A stretch of 64,000 bases of DNA from Candidatus Jettenia sp. AMX2 (GTDB taxonomy: Bacteria > Planctomycetota > Brocadiia > Brocadiales > Brocadiaceae): positions 2,409,043 through 2,473,042 of the forward strand of contig CP129469.1 in the NCBI GenBank assembly GCA_030583665.1. Direction: 5' to 3'. Every line of letters begins with the position of its first letter. The first letter of the stretch is position 1. The position numbers were made by a program, and so were the translations under genes. The notes under the pieces were generated by a model that worked only from the letters and a program-made list of their open reading frames with translations, made no database searches and was not told the DNA's origin. Positions 26,377 through 35,986 of the stretch are shown in pieces.

Positions 26377-27729
26377 TTAACGCATCATACCCTTGCCAAA
26401 GGGCAAATTGCCGGAAAACATTCCCATTTTCTTTAAACTCTTTTCATTTCCTTTTAAATGTTTTACCATCTTCTTCATTGATTTAAATTGCTTTAATAAC
26501 TGATTTACGTCCTGGGTTGTGGTTCCGCTTCCAACGGCTACCCGTTGTTTACGGCTCCCGTTAAAGATCTCCGGGTTTGATCGTTCTTTCGTTGTCATGG
26601 ATCTGATAATTGCTTCAACCTTTTGCAACTGCTTTTCGTCCACATTCAAACCTTCCACCTTGCTTCCCATGCCGGGAATCATTCCAAGGATTTCTTTGAG
26701 TGGTCCCATCTTCTTGATCTGCTGGAGCTGCACGAGAAAATCATCAAGGCTAAGGGTATCAGCATGGAGTTTTTTGCTAAGCTTCTGTGCTTCCTCAAGA
26801 TCAATAGCCTGCTGAGCACGCTCAACAAGAGACACAACATCTCCCATCCCGAGTATCCGGGAAGCCATCCGGTCCGGATGGAATTCCTCCAGCCTGTCCA
26901 GCTTCTCGCCGATACCGACAAATTTAATCGGTTTACCGGTAACAGCCCGTATTGACAAGGCAGCCCCTCCCCTGGTATCACCATCAAGTTTAGTCAGAAT
27001 CACCCCATCAAAGCCCAATTGGTTATCAAACTCTTTTGCACTGGTAACGGCATCCTGCCCTGTCATCGAATCACAAACAAAATAAATCTGATGCGGTTTT
27101 ATTTTCTCCTTAATCTCCAGTAGTTCAGCCATTAATTCCTCATCAATATGAAGCCTTCCTGCTGTATCAAAGATAACAACATCATTCATATTCTGTCTCG
27201 CATGTTTAGCAGCATCGTTACATATCTTTGCAGGTTGGGAATCAGGCTCAAAAAATACAGGTATATTGAGCTGTTTGCCCAGCACCTTTAACTGTTCAAT
27301 CGCAGCAGGCCGCTGTATATCAGCAGCTACTAAAAGTGGTTTCCGTCCCTTACCCAGCAACGTTTTGGCAAGTTTACCGGCGGTAGTAGTTTTTCCACTA
27401 CCCTGTAACCCTACAAGCATAATAAGCGTCGGCTCGTCATCTTTAAAAGGAATTGTTGTATCAGACTCCCCCATGAGGCTGACCAACTCGTCATGAACAA
27501 TTTTTATAATCTGCTGTCCCGGCGCAATACTCTTTATTACTTCTTCCCCAACAGAGCGATCAGTGACATGCTGAATAAAATTCTTAACAACTTTATAATT
27601 TACATCCGCCTCAAGGAGCGCAAGACGTACCTCGTGCAATCCTTCTTTAATGTTGGATTCCGTAAGGCGTCCTTTACCACGGAATTTACTAAAAACACTT
27701 TCTAAACTATTTGAAATTGCTTCAAACAT
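26377..27729 (-). CDS. ffh: Signal recognition particle protein Ffh (SRP54)
   Basis: GTPase that, with the 4.5S RNA, brings nascent membrane proteins to FtsY. 450 aa with N domain, G domain (MLVGLQGSGKTTTAGKLA P-loop; DTAGRLHID; TKLDGDTRGGAALS; KFVGIGEKLD) and the methionine-rich M domain (GMGDVVSLVERAQQAID, MIPGMGSK, MTTKERSNP, SRKQRVAVGSG). Length is normal. It heads a minus-strand ribosomal/tRNA-processing operon. No SRP RNA gene was recognised in the window. Confidence 0.97.
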   Translation of the reverse strand: MFEAISNSLESVFSKFRGKGRLTESNIKEGLHEVRLALLEADVNYKVVKNFIQHVTDRSVGEEVIKSIAPGQQIIKIVHDELVSLMGESDTTIPFKDDEPTLIMLVGLQGSGKTTTAGKLAKTLLGKGRKPLLVAADIQRPAAIEQLKVLGKQLNIPVFFEPDSQPAKICNDAAKHARQNMNDVVIFDTAGRLHIDEELMAELLEIKEKIKPHQIYFVCDSMTGQDAVTSAKEFDNQLGFDGVILTKLDGDTRGGAALSIRAVTGKPIKFVGIGEKLDRLEEFHPDRMASRILGMGDVVSLVERAQQAIDLEEAQKLSKKLHADTLSLDDFLVQLQQIKKMGPLKEILGMIPGMGSKVEGLNVDEKQLQKVEAIIRSMTTKERSNPEIFNGSRKQRVAVGSGTTTQDVNQLLKQFKSMKKMVKHLKGNEKSLKKMGMFSGNLPFGKGMMR

Positions 27730-27784
27730 AAAACTTATAACCCGTCAAATAAATGAAAAACTTTTGAATTTCCTTAACCTTAAG

Positions 27785-27886
27785 TTATGGTACTCAAAGT
27801 ATCAAACCGAACATATCTTTAATTGGCCAGAAAACTATTCCGCCGGTCATGAGAGATTGCTTCGTCGCTTCACTCCTCGTAATGAC
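27785..27886. repeat. 102-bp dispersed repeat ending in a GATTGCTTC...TAATGAC half-element
   Basis: Blocks ATCAAACCGAAC, GAAAACTAT and GAGATTGCTTCG are shared in the same order with 39714-39810. Its 3' third (27855-27886) is the right half of the GTCATTGCGA palindromic element. Confidence 0.75.
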
Positions 27887-28225
27887 ATTTTTTCAGGATT
27901 TATTATGTCCCATATACCTGTATACAAACCAAAGAAACAATAACCATATCCTGTTCGGTCTCATCTGTTAGATACTATAGTTCCGTAAAACCCTTCATTA
28001 ACCAAGGGGAATTTGTGCAGTTTCCGACATGCCGATACAACCTGAATGGGGTTTGTTGTATTACCGGTTTAAAATTTTCCAAGCGTAAAACTACAATTAT
28101 ATAAAATTCATGCCAATATTCAATGAATTTTATAATAAATTTTTTATTGCAGAATATTGTCTGGTTTGTTAGAATTTTAGCAGTTTCTAGGTAAAAAGAT
28201 ATATAATAATCTTAATATTCTCATG

Positions 28226-28242
28226 TGCGTTCTATGAACGCA
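28226..28242. promoter_or_regulatory. Inverted repeat in the rpmE leader
   Basis: TGCGTTC-TAT-GAACGCA, a perfect 7-bp stem with 3-nt loop, ends 23 bp before the rpmE ATG, just upstream of its G-rich ribosome site. It could be an operator, an L31-binding leader hairpin or a chance palindrome. Confidence 0.4.
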
Positions 28243-28265
28243 TAATTTGTTTTAGGGGGGGAACG

Positions 28266-28508
28266 ATGAAAAAAGGGATTCATCCTGAATATATGGAAAC
28301 TGTGGTAATATGTGGCTGTGGGGAGACTTTTAAAACACGATCAACAAAACAAAAAATCATGGTAGAAGTATGCTCAAAATGCCATCCATTTTATACAGGA
28401 AAGCAGAAAGTTTTAGATAGTGCAGGTCAGATAGAGCGGTTTCAAAAGAGGTTTCAAAAGACTCAAACGATTGAAGATTTGTTGGTAAAGAAAAACAAAA
28501 ATGAATAA
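28266..28508 (+). CDS. rpmE: 50S ribosomal protein L31 (zinc-binding type)
   Basis: 80-aa L31. [20 protein letters not shown] and then [16 protein letters not shown] supply the zinc-binding cysteines of the C+ type (C in CGCGE plus CSKC), which is the zinc-storing rather than zinc-independent form. The last 8 bp of the gene overlap the prfA start, so L31 and RF1 are translationally coupled. Confidence 0.95.
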   Translation: MKKGIHPEYMETVVICGCGETFKTRSTKQKIMVEVCSKCHPFYTGKQKVLDSAGQIERFQKRFQKTQTIEDLLVKKNKNE

Positions 28509-29592
28509 TAATTTATTACAAAGATTGGAAAGAATGTATGCACGATATAACGAACTGGAGAAGTTGTTGTCAGACCCGGAAGTAATATCGGATTCAAGTC
28601 GTTATATGATATACATGAAGGAGCACGGCGGTTTATCCAAGGTTGTAAGTAAGTATATCCGGTTATTAAAGATCATGACGAGAAAGCAGGAAGCAGAAGA
28701 ACTTTTGTCTCTTGGTGAAACTGATAAAGAATTAGCCGGAATGGCAAGGGATGAGTTAAGGGAACTGGAAGAACAGGAAAAGGCTGCCTTTGATGAAATA
28801 GAAGATTTGCTTATTACGGATGAAAAAATCACCAGTAAAGATGTAATTGCCGAAATACGTGCCGGAACAGGCGGAGATGAGGCTGCCATTTTTGCTGCCG
28901 ACTTGTTTCGTATGTATACAAAATATGCTGAAAGGCAAGGCTGGAAGGTTGAGATATTTGATAGTAGTGAAACAGCTCTGGAAGGATTCAGGGAAATAAC
29001 TTTTTCCATCGAAGGGAAGAATGTATATGAAAAATTGCGTTTTGAGAGTGGTACACACCGCGTTCAAAGGGTTCCTTTAACGGAAACGAGCGGCAGGGTA
29101 CATACCTCAACAGCAACAGTAGCAATCTTACCGGAAATTGAAGAAGTAGAGATCGACATCAATCCAAATGACATAGTAATAGATACATTTCGTGCCTCCG
29201 GGCCAGGAGGACAGAAGGTTAACAAGACCAGCTCGGCTGTCAGGATTACTCATGTTCCCACCGGACTTATTGTAAAATGCCTGGACGAAAAATCTCAGCA
29301 TAAGAACCGCGCAAAGGCCATGCGTATTTTAAGAAGCAGGTTATATGAATTGCTCGAGGGAAAGAAGCGAAGTGAACGGGATCAAATCCGCCGTGATCAA
29401 ATTGGTACCGGAGACCGTAGTGAAAAGATACGCACTTATAACTACTCACAGAACCGTGTTACAGATCATAGAATAGCTTTTACCGTCCATAATCTTGATC
29501 AGGTTATGGAAGGGTACCTGGATGAGATAATCGATGCTCTGAGAAACCATTATAAAGAAGAGCGGCTGAAGGAATTAGCATCAGCCATTTGA
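28501..29592 (+). CDS. prfA: Peptide chain release factor 1
   Basis: Terminates translation at UAA and UAG. The 363-aa protein has domain I (coiled coil), the codon-recognition loop region [20 protein letters not shown] (PLT at 192-194, the RF1 'PxT' tripeptide) and the catalytic GGQ in [10 protein letters not shown] (residues 236-238). Gln238 is the site methylated by PrmC, whose gene follows on the same strand after about 315 bp. It overlaps rpmE by 8 bp. Confidence 0.97.
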   Translation: MNNNLLQRLERMYARYNELEKLLSDPEVISDSSRYMIYMKEHGGLSKVVSKYIRLLKIMTRKQEAEELLSLGETDKELAGMARDELRELEEQEKAAFDEIEDLLITDEKITSKDVIAEIRAGTGGDEAAIFAADLFRMYTKYAERQGWKVEIFDSSETALEGFREITFSIEGKNVYEKLRFESGTHRVQRVPLTETSGRVHTSTATVAILPEIEEVEIDINPNDIVIDTFRASGPGGQKVNKTSSAVRITHVPTGLIVKCLDEKSQHKNRAKAMRILRSRLYELLEGKKRSERDQIRRDQIGTGDRSEKIRTYNYSQNRVTDHRIAFTVHNLDQVMEGYLDEIIDALRNHYKEERLKELASAI

Positions 29593-29908
29593 GGTATTGC
29601 ATGACAAAAGCAGCAAATGCCGGTTTTCAGGGTAACACGAACCTCGTTGTGGGCGCTCAGCATTATGATAAATCTTGTCCCCGCACCTATGAACGAATAT
29701 ATTTGTCCGTGTCTTCATGCATGGTGGGCAATGCCCAGCTTACAGGTTTAATTTGACCACCAGAACACTTAAACCCTTTCTGCCGCCTAAGCAGTAAAAT
29801 AGTCGTTTAAAGAAATTACAACATTGCAGGAGCGGGGTTCACTCCCTTGCAATAGCAAAGAAGCTTGCTTAAAGAGTTTATAACATAGCAAGAGAGTATC
29901 TCTTTCCC
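29593..29908. other. Gap between prfA and prmC
   Basis: About 315 bp with no gene; it contains one copy of the GGTGGGCAATGCCCA palindrome (29723-29737). Nothing else recognised. Confidence 0.6.
29723..29737. repeat. GGTGGGCA-type palindrome, shortened copy
   Basis: GGTGGGCAATGCCCA; the last CC of the 17-bp palindrome is changed to GC. Confidence 0.7.
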
Positions 29909-30865
29909 ATGTCAGAAATCAGAGAATCCCCGGAAAATACCATTTTAAATAAATCTACCATATCCGGCCTTATTTCCTGGGGGAATAGAATATTGCAACA
30001 ACATGGCATTGATTCCTCACGCCTGGATGCAGAAATTATTTTATCACATCTCCTTGGCTGTAAACGTATCGACTTATATCTCCACCCTGACAAACCTGTA
30101 GGGAATACCATATCGGTAAACTATAAGAAGGGCATTCAAAAACGTGCGATGCATATGCCCGTTCAGTATATTACAAACCATGCAGAATTTATGTCTATGG
30201 ATTTCTCTGTTGACGAACGGGTATTAATCCCCAGACCGGAAACAGAATTCCTTGTGGAAGCTGTCATAAGGAAATCACAATTGCTTTCCAAAGAACAAGA
30301 AATCACCATCGTGGATATCGGCGCCGGCAGCGGTAATATTTCAATAACCCTAGTTAAACATATCGGTAACGCAAGGATATTTGCAACAGATATATCACCT
30401 GACGCTCTGGAGGTAGCGAAAGCAAATGCACGAAAACATCAGGCTCACGGCAAGATACTATTTTTGTGCGGTGATCTCTATAAACCTCTTGAAAAATGTA
30501 AGCTAGAATCTGGTGTGGATTTTATTGTTTCCAATCCCCCTTATGTTTCACACAGCGAGTTTGATGCCTTGCAGGAAGAGGTGAGGTGTTACGAACCTTA
30601 CGGGGCCCTTGTCAGCAGTCAGTACGGTTTGCAACTATTTAAACGCATTATTTCAAACGCACATGTATGGCTTAAGCCAGGTGGTTTTCTTACCTTTGAA
30701 GTCGGAGAGAAACAAGCACAAAAAGTAGCGCACCTTATAGAGGACACAGGATACTTTAAAAAATCGGAACTGATAAAAGACTATCAGCAGATATACCGCA
30801 TTGTCATTTCGCAAAAAAAAGAAGAAATCACACAAAGACCTGTAGTGAGTTTATCGAACATTTGA
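29909..30865 (+). CDS. prmC: Protein-(glutamine-N5) methyltransferase, release factor-specific
   Basis: Methylates the GGQ glutamine of release factors. The 318-aa protein has an N-terminal helical RF-binding domain and a Rossmann methyltransferase domain with ILIPRPETE, VDIGAGSGNISI (SAM motif I) and FIVSNPPYVS (NPPY, residues 209-212). The carboxy end includes about 10 residues after IVISQKK that are unusual and not conserved. It lies downstream of prfA, its substrate's gene, as in many bacteria. Confidence 0.95.
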   Translation: MSEIRESPENTILNKSTISGLISWGNRILQQHGIDSSRLDAEIILSHLLGCKRIDLYLHPDKPVGNTISVNYKKGIQKRAMHMPVQYITNHAEFMSMDFSVDERVLIPRPETEFLVEAVIRKSQLLSKEQEITIVDIGAGSGNISITLVKHIGNARIFATDISPDALEVAKANARKHQAHGKILFLCGDLYKPLEKCKLESGVDFIVSNPPYVSHSEFDALQEEVRCYEPYGALVSSQYGLQLFKRIISNAHVWLKPGGFLTFEVGEKQAQKVAHLIEDTGYFKKSELIKDYQQIYRIVISQKKEEITQRPVVSLSNI

Positions 30866-30949
30866 AAATTGGAATTTTGAATTTGTTCCAGATTTAGAAA
30901 TATCTTATTTCGTATTAATTATTACATCATTGTACACCGGAGGGAGATT

Positions 30950-32215
30950 GTGGATAAAATTGTTATTGAGGGAGGGCATCGCTTAGAAGGACGCGTGAGA
31001 ATCAATGGGGCAAAAAATGCTGCCCTGCCCATTATGGCCGCCTGTTTATTATTAAATGGCCCTTCACGTATAAGGGGAATACCGGATATTGTTGATATTC
31101 AGATACAATCGGAAATATTGAGAAATCTCGGTGGAGAAATAAAAAGGTGTGATGACAGAACCCTTGAAATAGAGTTCAGGGACGGAGAGAATGAGGATAA
31201 ATTTACTGCACCATACGGGCTTGTCAGTAAAATGAGGGCATCGATATGCGTTTTAGGACCTTTACTGAGCAAGAGGCGTAAGGCAAAGGTTTCCTATCCC
31301 GGCGGTTGTGTTATTGGTCAGCGTCCCATTGATTTACATATAAAAGGACTCAAGTCAATGGGCGCCCATATTGAAACGACGGAAGGGTATATAAATGCTG
31401 TGGCGGACAAGCTGACAGGGACAAATATTTCTTTTACAGGAAAAACAGTACTGGGTACTTGTAATGTAATGACAGCGGCGGTACTGGCGGAAGGTACCAC
31501 GGTGATCGAACATGCCGCCTGCGAACCAGAGGTTCAGGACCTCGCAAATTTTTTAAACAAGGCCGGTGCAAAAATTTCAGGAATCGGCGAGAGCAGGTTA
31601 ACTATTGAGGGTGTCCGGGAATTGCACGGTGTTGACTATGATATTATTCCGGATCGGATTGAGTCTGGTACATTTATGATTGCCGGCGCCATTACGAAAG
31701 GTGATATCACCTTAGAGCATGCAAGAGCGGAATATCTCGGTGCAGTAATCGAAAAGTTAGAAGAGATCGGCGTGAAGGTGAACATTACCAGTGATGGCAT
31801 CAGGGTACAGGGAAACGATACTTATCATGCAGCAGATCTTACAACATTGCCTTATCCGGGCATGCCTACCGATATGCAGGCGCAATTCATGGCCCTATTG
31901 TGTACGATAGAAGGAAAAAGTATTATTACTGAAAAAATATACCCTGAAAGATTTATTCACGCTGCTGAATTGAGAAGGATGGGGGCTGATATCTATGTAA
32001 GAGGAGATTGTGCAATCATAAGAGGCGTGCCCTTCCTGTCAGGCACCAATGTGATGGTTTCTGATTTACGTGCAGGTGCGGGACTGGTGCTCGCAGGGTT
32101 AATGGCAAAAGGAAGCACACATGTTCATCGTGTATATCACCTGGACAGAGGTTATGAACAACTTGAAAACCGGTTAGCCAGTTTGGGTGCAGTTATAAAA
32201 CGAATTCCTGATTGA
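30950..32215 (+). CDS. murA: UDP-N-acetylglucosamine 1-carboxyvinyltransferase
   Basis: First committed step of peptidoglycan synthesis: transfers enolpyruvate from PEP to UDP-GlcNAc. 421 aa with a GTG start preceded by GGAGGGAGATT. NGAKNAALPIMAA, the catalytic cysteine in SYPGGCVIGQRPIDLH (Cys120, fosfomycin target), CEPEVQDLANFLNKAGA and PYPGMPTDMQAQFMAL are all in place. The neighbouring order prfA-prmC-murA follows the common bacterial arrangement with rpmE at the head. Confidence 0.97.
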   Translation: MDKIVIEGGHRLEGRVRINGAKNAALPIMAACLLLNGPSRIRGIPDIVDIQIQSEILRNLGGEIKRCDDRTLEIEFRDGENEDKFTAPYGLVSKMRASICVLGPLLSKRRKAKVSYPGGCVIGQRPIDLHIKGLKSMGAHIETTEGYINAVADKLTGTNISFTGKTVLGTCNVMTAAVLAEGTTVIEHAACEPEVQDLANFLNKAGAKISGIGESRLTIEGVRELHGVDYDIIPDRIESGTFMIAGAITKGDITLEHARAEYLGAVIEKLEEIGVKVNITSDGIRVQGNDTYHAADLTTLPYPGMPTDMQAQFMALLCTIEGKSIITEKIYPERFIHAAELRRMGADIYVRGDCAIIRGVPFLSGTNVMVSDLRAGAGLVLAGLMAKGSTHVHRVYHLDRGYEQLENRLASLGAVIKRIPD

Positions 32216-32539
32216 TCTGATTATAGCATGCATTCCATAGTTATATAGAAAATATACTATTGTGTGTGGAATTAATGTAATAATTCCTGTTTACCTAAAT
32301 ATAATATCTTTTGTAACTATCTAACCAACTTTTCACTTACCATATATCACGTTTTTTTGTGTGGATACCTTATCTAATCATTCATGATAGCCGGATTCCA
32401 CGGGAATGACATTTTCATATCGTAATCTGTAATTCAATATGAAAATAAGGATGGGGAAACGCAAAGAAATGCTTTAATTGGTGCAACACTTATCTCTACT
32501 CCCCAAAAATAATCACCGTAAATGAACAAAACGATAATT

Positions 32540-32556
32540 GGCAAGCAGTGCCTGCC
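32540..32556. repeat. GGCAGGCA-type palindrome with its linker upstream
   Basis: GGCAAGCAGTGCCTGCC preceded by a linker that is nearly the same as at 59510-59544. The second palindrome of the pair is not kept. Confidence 0.7.
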
Positions 32557-32619
32557 CTACATACAAGGAATTATCATTGCTACAAACGGGAAAACTTGTC
32601 CTACGACAAATATATTCAC

Positions 32620-32643
32620 GGGGATGGCAGGTCAACCGTCCCC
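32620..32643 (-). terminator. Stem-loop downstream of the aldolase gene
   Basis: GGGGATGG (32620-32627) pairs with CCGTCCCC (32636-32643), with one G-T pair, around an 8-nt loop. It lies 28 bp after the aldolase stop on the minus strand. No strong T run follows, so termination is uncertain. Confidence 0.4.
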
Positions 32644-32670
32644 GGTTGGCATGATGATTTTACTTACGCA

Positions 32671-33729
32671 TTAAGCGATATCGATTTCTTTTGAAAGGCA
32701 CACATCCTGAACGGTATGGAGTATTTCAATTCCCTCTCTCATCGGTTTCTGGAATGCCTTTCTGCCGGTAATAAGCCCCATCCCTCCGGCCCTTTTGTTT
32801 ATTACGGCTGTTTTCACCGCTTGCTGTAAGTCGTTACTTCCCGAAGGGCCGCCGGAGTTAATGAGCCCGACCCTTCCCATATAACAGTTTATGACCTGAT
32901 ATCGCGTCAGATCGATAGGATGATCGGTCGTTAGTTTTTCATAAACAAAGGGGTGTGTTTTACCGAATTTCAGAACACTGTATCCGCCATTGTTTACCGG
33001 CAATTTCTGCTTTATAATGTCTGCTTCTATGGTAACCCCCAGGTGGTTTGCCTGACCGGTTAAGTCGGCAGATTCTTCATAATTATGGGTATTTTTCCTG
33101 AAGGCCTCGTTTCTCAAATAACACCACAGTACGGTAAACATTCCTAATTCATGCGCATATCTGAATGCGTCAGTAACTTCGCCAATCTGCCTTCGTGATT
33201 CCGCAGAACCAAAATATACCGTAGCGCCAATGCCTGCCGCCCCCATATCATATGCCTGCTTAACATCTGCAAACAATCTCTGATCATAAGTATTAGGATA
33301 GGAAAGAAGTTCATTGTGATTGATTTTCATGATAAAAGGAATCTTATGGCAGTATTTTCTTGAAACAATTCCCAGAACACCCAATGTTGAGGCAACCGCA
33401 TTGCATCCGCCTTCAATGGCAAGTTTTATAATATTTTCGGGATCAAAATACAGCGGATTCAGGGCAAAAGTTGCGCCTGCAGAGTGTTCTATACCCTGAT
33501 CTACCGGAAGTATTGAAAGATATCCTGTCCCGGCCAACCTTCCATGGTCAAAAACTGCCTGCAGATTTCTTAAGACCCTGTTTGACCGGTTGGAAACAGC
33601 AAAATTTCTATCGACAAAATCCGGTCCAGGCAGGTGCAGGTTATCTTTTATAGTGGTAGTACATTTGTGTTCAAGGAGATATTTCGCATAATTTCCCAAG
33701 ATTTCAGTAATTTTATCTATAGTTGTCAT
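32671..33729 (-). CDS. fbaB: Class I fructose-bisphosphate aldolase (FbaB/DhnA type)
   Basis: Schiff-base aldolase splitting or forming fructose 1,6-bisphosphate. The 352-aa sequence has the DhnA-family [20 protein letters not shown] opening of the barrel, [27 protein letters not shown]-like ([13 protein letters not shown]), [13 protein letters not shown] and [12 protein letters not shown] for phosphate binding. The Schiff-base lysine is expected in [12 protein letters not shown]. Found in gluconeogenic anaerobes. It lies 12 bp after the DJ-1/PfpI gene, ending a korAB-led operon. Confidence 0.9.
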   Translation of the reverse strand: MTTIDKITEILGNYAKYLLEHKCTTTIKDNLHLPGPDFVDRNFAVSNRSNRVLRNLQAVFDHGRLAGTGYLSILPVDQGIEHSAGATFALNPLYFDPENIIKLAIEGGCNAVASTLGVLGIVSRKYCHKIPFIMKINHNELLSYPNTYDQRLFADVKQAYDMGAAGIGATVYFGSAESRRQIGEVTDAFRYAHELGMFTVLWCYLRNEAFRKNTHNYEESADLTGQANHLGVTIEADIIKQKLPVNNGGYSVLKFGKTHPFVYEKLTTDHPIDLTRYQVINCYMGRVGLINSGGPSGSNDLQQAVKTAVINKRAGGMGLITGRKAFQKPMREGIEILHTVQDVCLSKEIDIA

Positions 33730-33741
33730 TTTTATTCCTAT

Positions 33742-34248
33742 TTATTGTCTTAAAAATTTTACAATCTGGGCACAGAATGCAGGCAAATCATAGGGGTTAC
33801 GGGAGGTAATCAGGTTACCGTCAACAACAACCTCCTGATCAATAAACTCTGCGCCTGCATTTACAATGTCATCCTTTATAGCGTAAAAACATGTCACCTT
33901 TTTATCCTTTAACACCCCGGCTGACACAAGAACCCAACCGGCATGGCAAATTGCGGCAACAAGCTTTCCCTGCTGGTATATGTTTCTCACAAATGTGTTT
34001 ATTTCATCGTAACGCCTCAGAATGTCAGGTGCATATCCTCCTGGAATAACAACACCATCAAAATCGTCTATTGATGCTTTTTTTATGGAAAGTTCTTCCT
34101 GTGCAGGATACCCTTCCTTACTCGTATAGGATTTTTTTGTACCCGTTCCAACCAGCACCGTTTTAATACCCTCTTCACGTAACCGTAAATAAGGGTACCA
34201 TACTTCCAAAACCTGATAATGGTCTTCGATAAGTACAGCTACTTTCAT
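33742..34248 (-). CDS. DJ-1/PfpI family protein
   Basis: 168-aa protein of the DJ-1/PfpI superfamily (protease, deglycase or chaperone activities have been reported for different members). The nucleophile elbow is AAICHAGWVLVSAG (Cys101-His102), with the glutamate partner near LIEDHYQVLEVWYP. Size fits the single-domain PfpI group. Co-transcribed with a thiol peroxidase fusion, 15 bp apart, which suggests a role in protein or carbonyl stress; function remains an inference. Confidence 0.87.
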   Translation of the reverse strand: MKVAVLIEDHYQVLEVWYPYLRLREEGIKTVLVGTGTKKSYTSKEGYPAQEELSIKKASIDDFDGVVIPGGYAPDILRRYDEINTFVRNIYQQGKLVAAICHAGWVLVSAGVLKDKKVTCFYAIKDDIVNAGAEFIDQEVVVDGNLITSRNPYDLPAFCAQIVKFLRQ

Positions 34249-34263
34249 TCTTCACCTTCCTTT

Positions 34264-35124
34264 TCATTCGCCGTGTAAATCCTCGATAATCCTTGCCATA
34301 ATGAAGTCATTCTCTGTTAACCCGCCTGCTGCATGCGTGGTAAGGGTTATTTTCAATTTGTTGTATGCAAGCGTAAGGGTTGGATGGTGCCCCTGTTCTT
34401 CAGCAATAACAGAGACAAGATCGAAAAAATACTTTGCTTCTGTAAAATTCTTAAATTTAAATTCTCTCCTGAGTTTTTGTCCTTCAGCTAATTCCCAATT
34501 CTGATACTGAGGGAGTAATGCATCAATTTTTTCTTTCGGTAAAGGCGGTATGCCGCCTTCACAAGGTTTGCATCCTAGTGAAACCGGCTCCGCGCCGGGT
34601 AATTCCGGTTTTTTGATTACGTCGTCCAACGTTTTGAAAACATCCTCATAATCGGGTGGATTGGTGGCTTCATTGACTACCTGGATATGCCTGACTCTGT
34701 CGTTTTTATCCAGGATAACAACAGCCCGTGCAAGAAGATTAAGCTCCTTTATAAGAAGTCCGTAATTGATACCAAAAGAAGAATAGTGATAATCGGATAA
34801 AATTAAGGCATTTTTAATGGCGTTGGCTTCACAAAACCTTTTCTGAGCAAAAGGCAGGTCTTTGCTGATGCCTAAAATTACCACATCCTCCGATGCCTGA
34901 GAAGCCCTCCTGTTAAATTCACGCACCTGTAAATCGCAAACAGGGGTATCCAGGGAAAGGAAAGAGGTTATGACCTTTATTTTTCCTCTAAAATCTTTAA
35001 GCGTTATATCCTTTAATTCGCGGGACACAACCTTAAAATCCGGCGCCTTTGCCTCCTGTTTCAGTTTCCTTCCTACGAGGGTTAAGGGTTTTCCCTTAAA
35101 TTGTATGTTTCTTTGCATGGTCAT
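34264..35124 (-). CDS. Thiol peroxidase (Tpx) fused to pterin-4a-carbinolamine dehydratase
   Basis: Two complete domains in 286 aa. Residues ~5-170 are a Tpx-type peroxiredoxin: FKGKPLTLVG start, peroxidatic cysteine in SLDTPVCD (Cys63), resolving cysteine in FAQKRFCEANAI (Cys98) and IKELNLLARAVVILD. After a CKPCEGG linker, residues ~195-286 are a PCD/DCoH domain with EEQGHHPTLTLAYNKLKITL and THAAGGLTENDF, holding the histidine catalytic motif. Tpx removes peroxides; PCD recycles oxidised pterins. The start overlaps korB's stop by an ATGA, so it is coupled to the 2-oxoacid oxidoreductase. Confidence 0.92.
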   Translation of the reverse strand: MTMQRNIQFKGKPLTLVGRKLKQEAKAPDFKVVSRELKDITLKDFRGKIKVITSFLSLDTPVCDLQVREFNRRASQASEDVVILGISKDLPFAQKRFCEANAIKNALILSDYHYSSFGINYGLLIKELNLLARAVVILDKNDRVRHIQVVNEATNPPDYEDVFKTLDDVIKKPELPGAEPVSLGCKPCEGGIPPLPKEKIDALLPQYQNWELAEGQKLRREFKFKNFTEAKYFFDLVSVIAEEQGHHPTLTLAYNKLKITLTTHAAGGLTENDFIMARIIEDLHGE

Positions 35125-35984
35125 GTGAAATCCTCCCGTAATAAACCGCAGATATCTATATTCTCTATTTGTTCATCTACAAGGGGAATCCTGCCTTCAA
35201 GCCCTGTTTTTTCTTCAAAAGTCTTCTTTTCCACCTGGTAAATTATGCCGATAGGTATCCTGTCTCCCCATTCACATGACTTCTGAAAGGCAAGCATCTT
35301 GTCTTCCGGATTGTAAGACCCATCGTCGTTAACTTTGTAGATACTTTTTGAATACCATTCAAAGGTATTCTTTTTATTAAATGATACGCATGGCTGCAAT
35401 ACATCTATTAAGGCAAAACCTTTATGTTTTATTCCTTCAAGGATAAGCCAGGAAAGATGCTCATAATCTCCTGCATATCCCCTTGCAACAAATCCTGCCC
35501 CTAACGCAATAGCCATTTCCAGGGGGTAAAGTGGTTCTTCAATTACCCCTTCAGGCTGGAATTTTGTTTGATATCCAGGATCGGTTGTTGGTGATGCCTG
35601 TCCTTTTGTAAGACCATATATTTGGTTATCATGGACGATTAATGTTATATCTAAATTTCTTCGTATATTATGAATAAAATGATTTCCACCCTCACCATAG
35701 CAGTCTCCGTCTCCTGTAGTAATCACAACGGTTAATTTGCGATTGGCAATTTTTGCTGCAACGGCAACCGGCAAAGCCCTTCCATGGAGGCCGTTAAAAC
35801 AGTTACACCTGATATAATGAGGTAATTTTGCAGCCTGGCCTATCCCGGAAACAAATAAGATATCTTTCAGATCCCTGCCGAGTTTGGCAACAGATTTTTT
35901 CACCGCATTAAGAATGCCAAAATTCCCACATCCGGGACACCAGGCTATCTCATCGCTGCTTTTAATATCCTTAGCTTCTACCAT
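35121..35984 (-). CDS. korB: 2-oxoacid:ferredoxin oxidoreductase subunit beta (KorB-like)
   Basis: TPP-binding beta subunit. 287 aa with IAWCPGCGNFGILNA (first cluster/TPP cysteines), a GIGQAAKLPHYIRCN stretch and the TPP pyrophosphate motif TTGDGDCYGEGGNHFIH followed by DNQIYGLTKGQASPT. The 'GQASPT' signature and size fit 2-oxoglutarate-type Kor rather than Por, but substrate remains inferred. It sits 2 bp from korA and overlaps the Tpx-PCD start. Confidence 0.93.
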   Translation of the reverse strand: MVEAKDIKSSDEIAWCPGCGNFGILNAVKKSVAKLGRDLKDILFVSGIGQAAKLPHYIRCNCFNGLHGRALPVAVAAKIANRKLTVVITTGDGDCYGEGGNHFIHNIRRNLDITLIVHDNQIYGLTKGQASPTTDPGYQTKFQPEGVIEEPLYPLEMAIALGAGFVARGYAGDYEHLSWLILEGIKHKGFALIDVLQPCVSFNKKNTFEWYSKSIYKVNDDGSYNPEDKMLAFQKSCEWGDRIPIGIIYQVEKKTFEEKTGLEGRIPLVDEQIENIDICGLLREDFT

Positions 35985-35986
35985 AA

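Larger units (their letters stand above)
27730..28265. other. Intergenic region between divergent ffh and rpmE
   Basis: 536 bp without a gene. It holds a 102-bp repeat (27785-27886) also present at 39714-39810, and close to rpmE a perfect 7-bp inverted repeat. The rest shows nothing I can name. Confidence 0.6.
32216..32670. other. Convergent gap between murA and the class I aldolase
   Basis: 455 bp with no gene. It contains part of a bipartite palindrome repeat: an AATAATCACCGTAAATGAAC-type linker at about 32506 and its GGCAAGCAGTGCCTGCC palindrome (32540-32556). It also has a GC-rich stem-loop at 32620-32643. Confidence 0.65.

Noticed and set aside
27730-28265. SRP RNA gene next to ffh
   Set aside because: No conserved apical-loop sequence of 4.5S RNA found in the gap.
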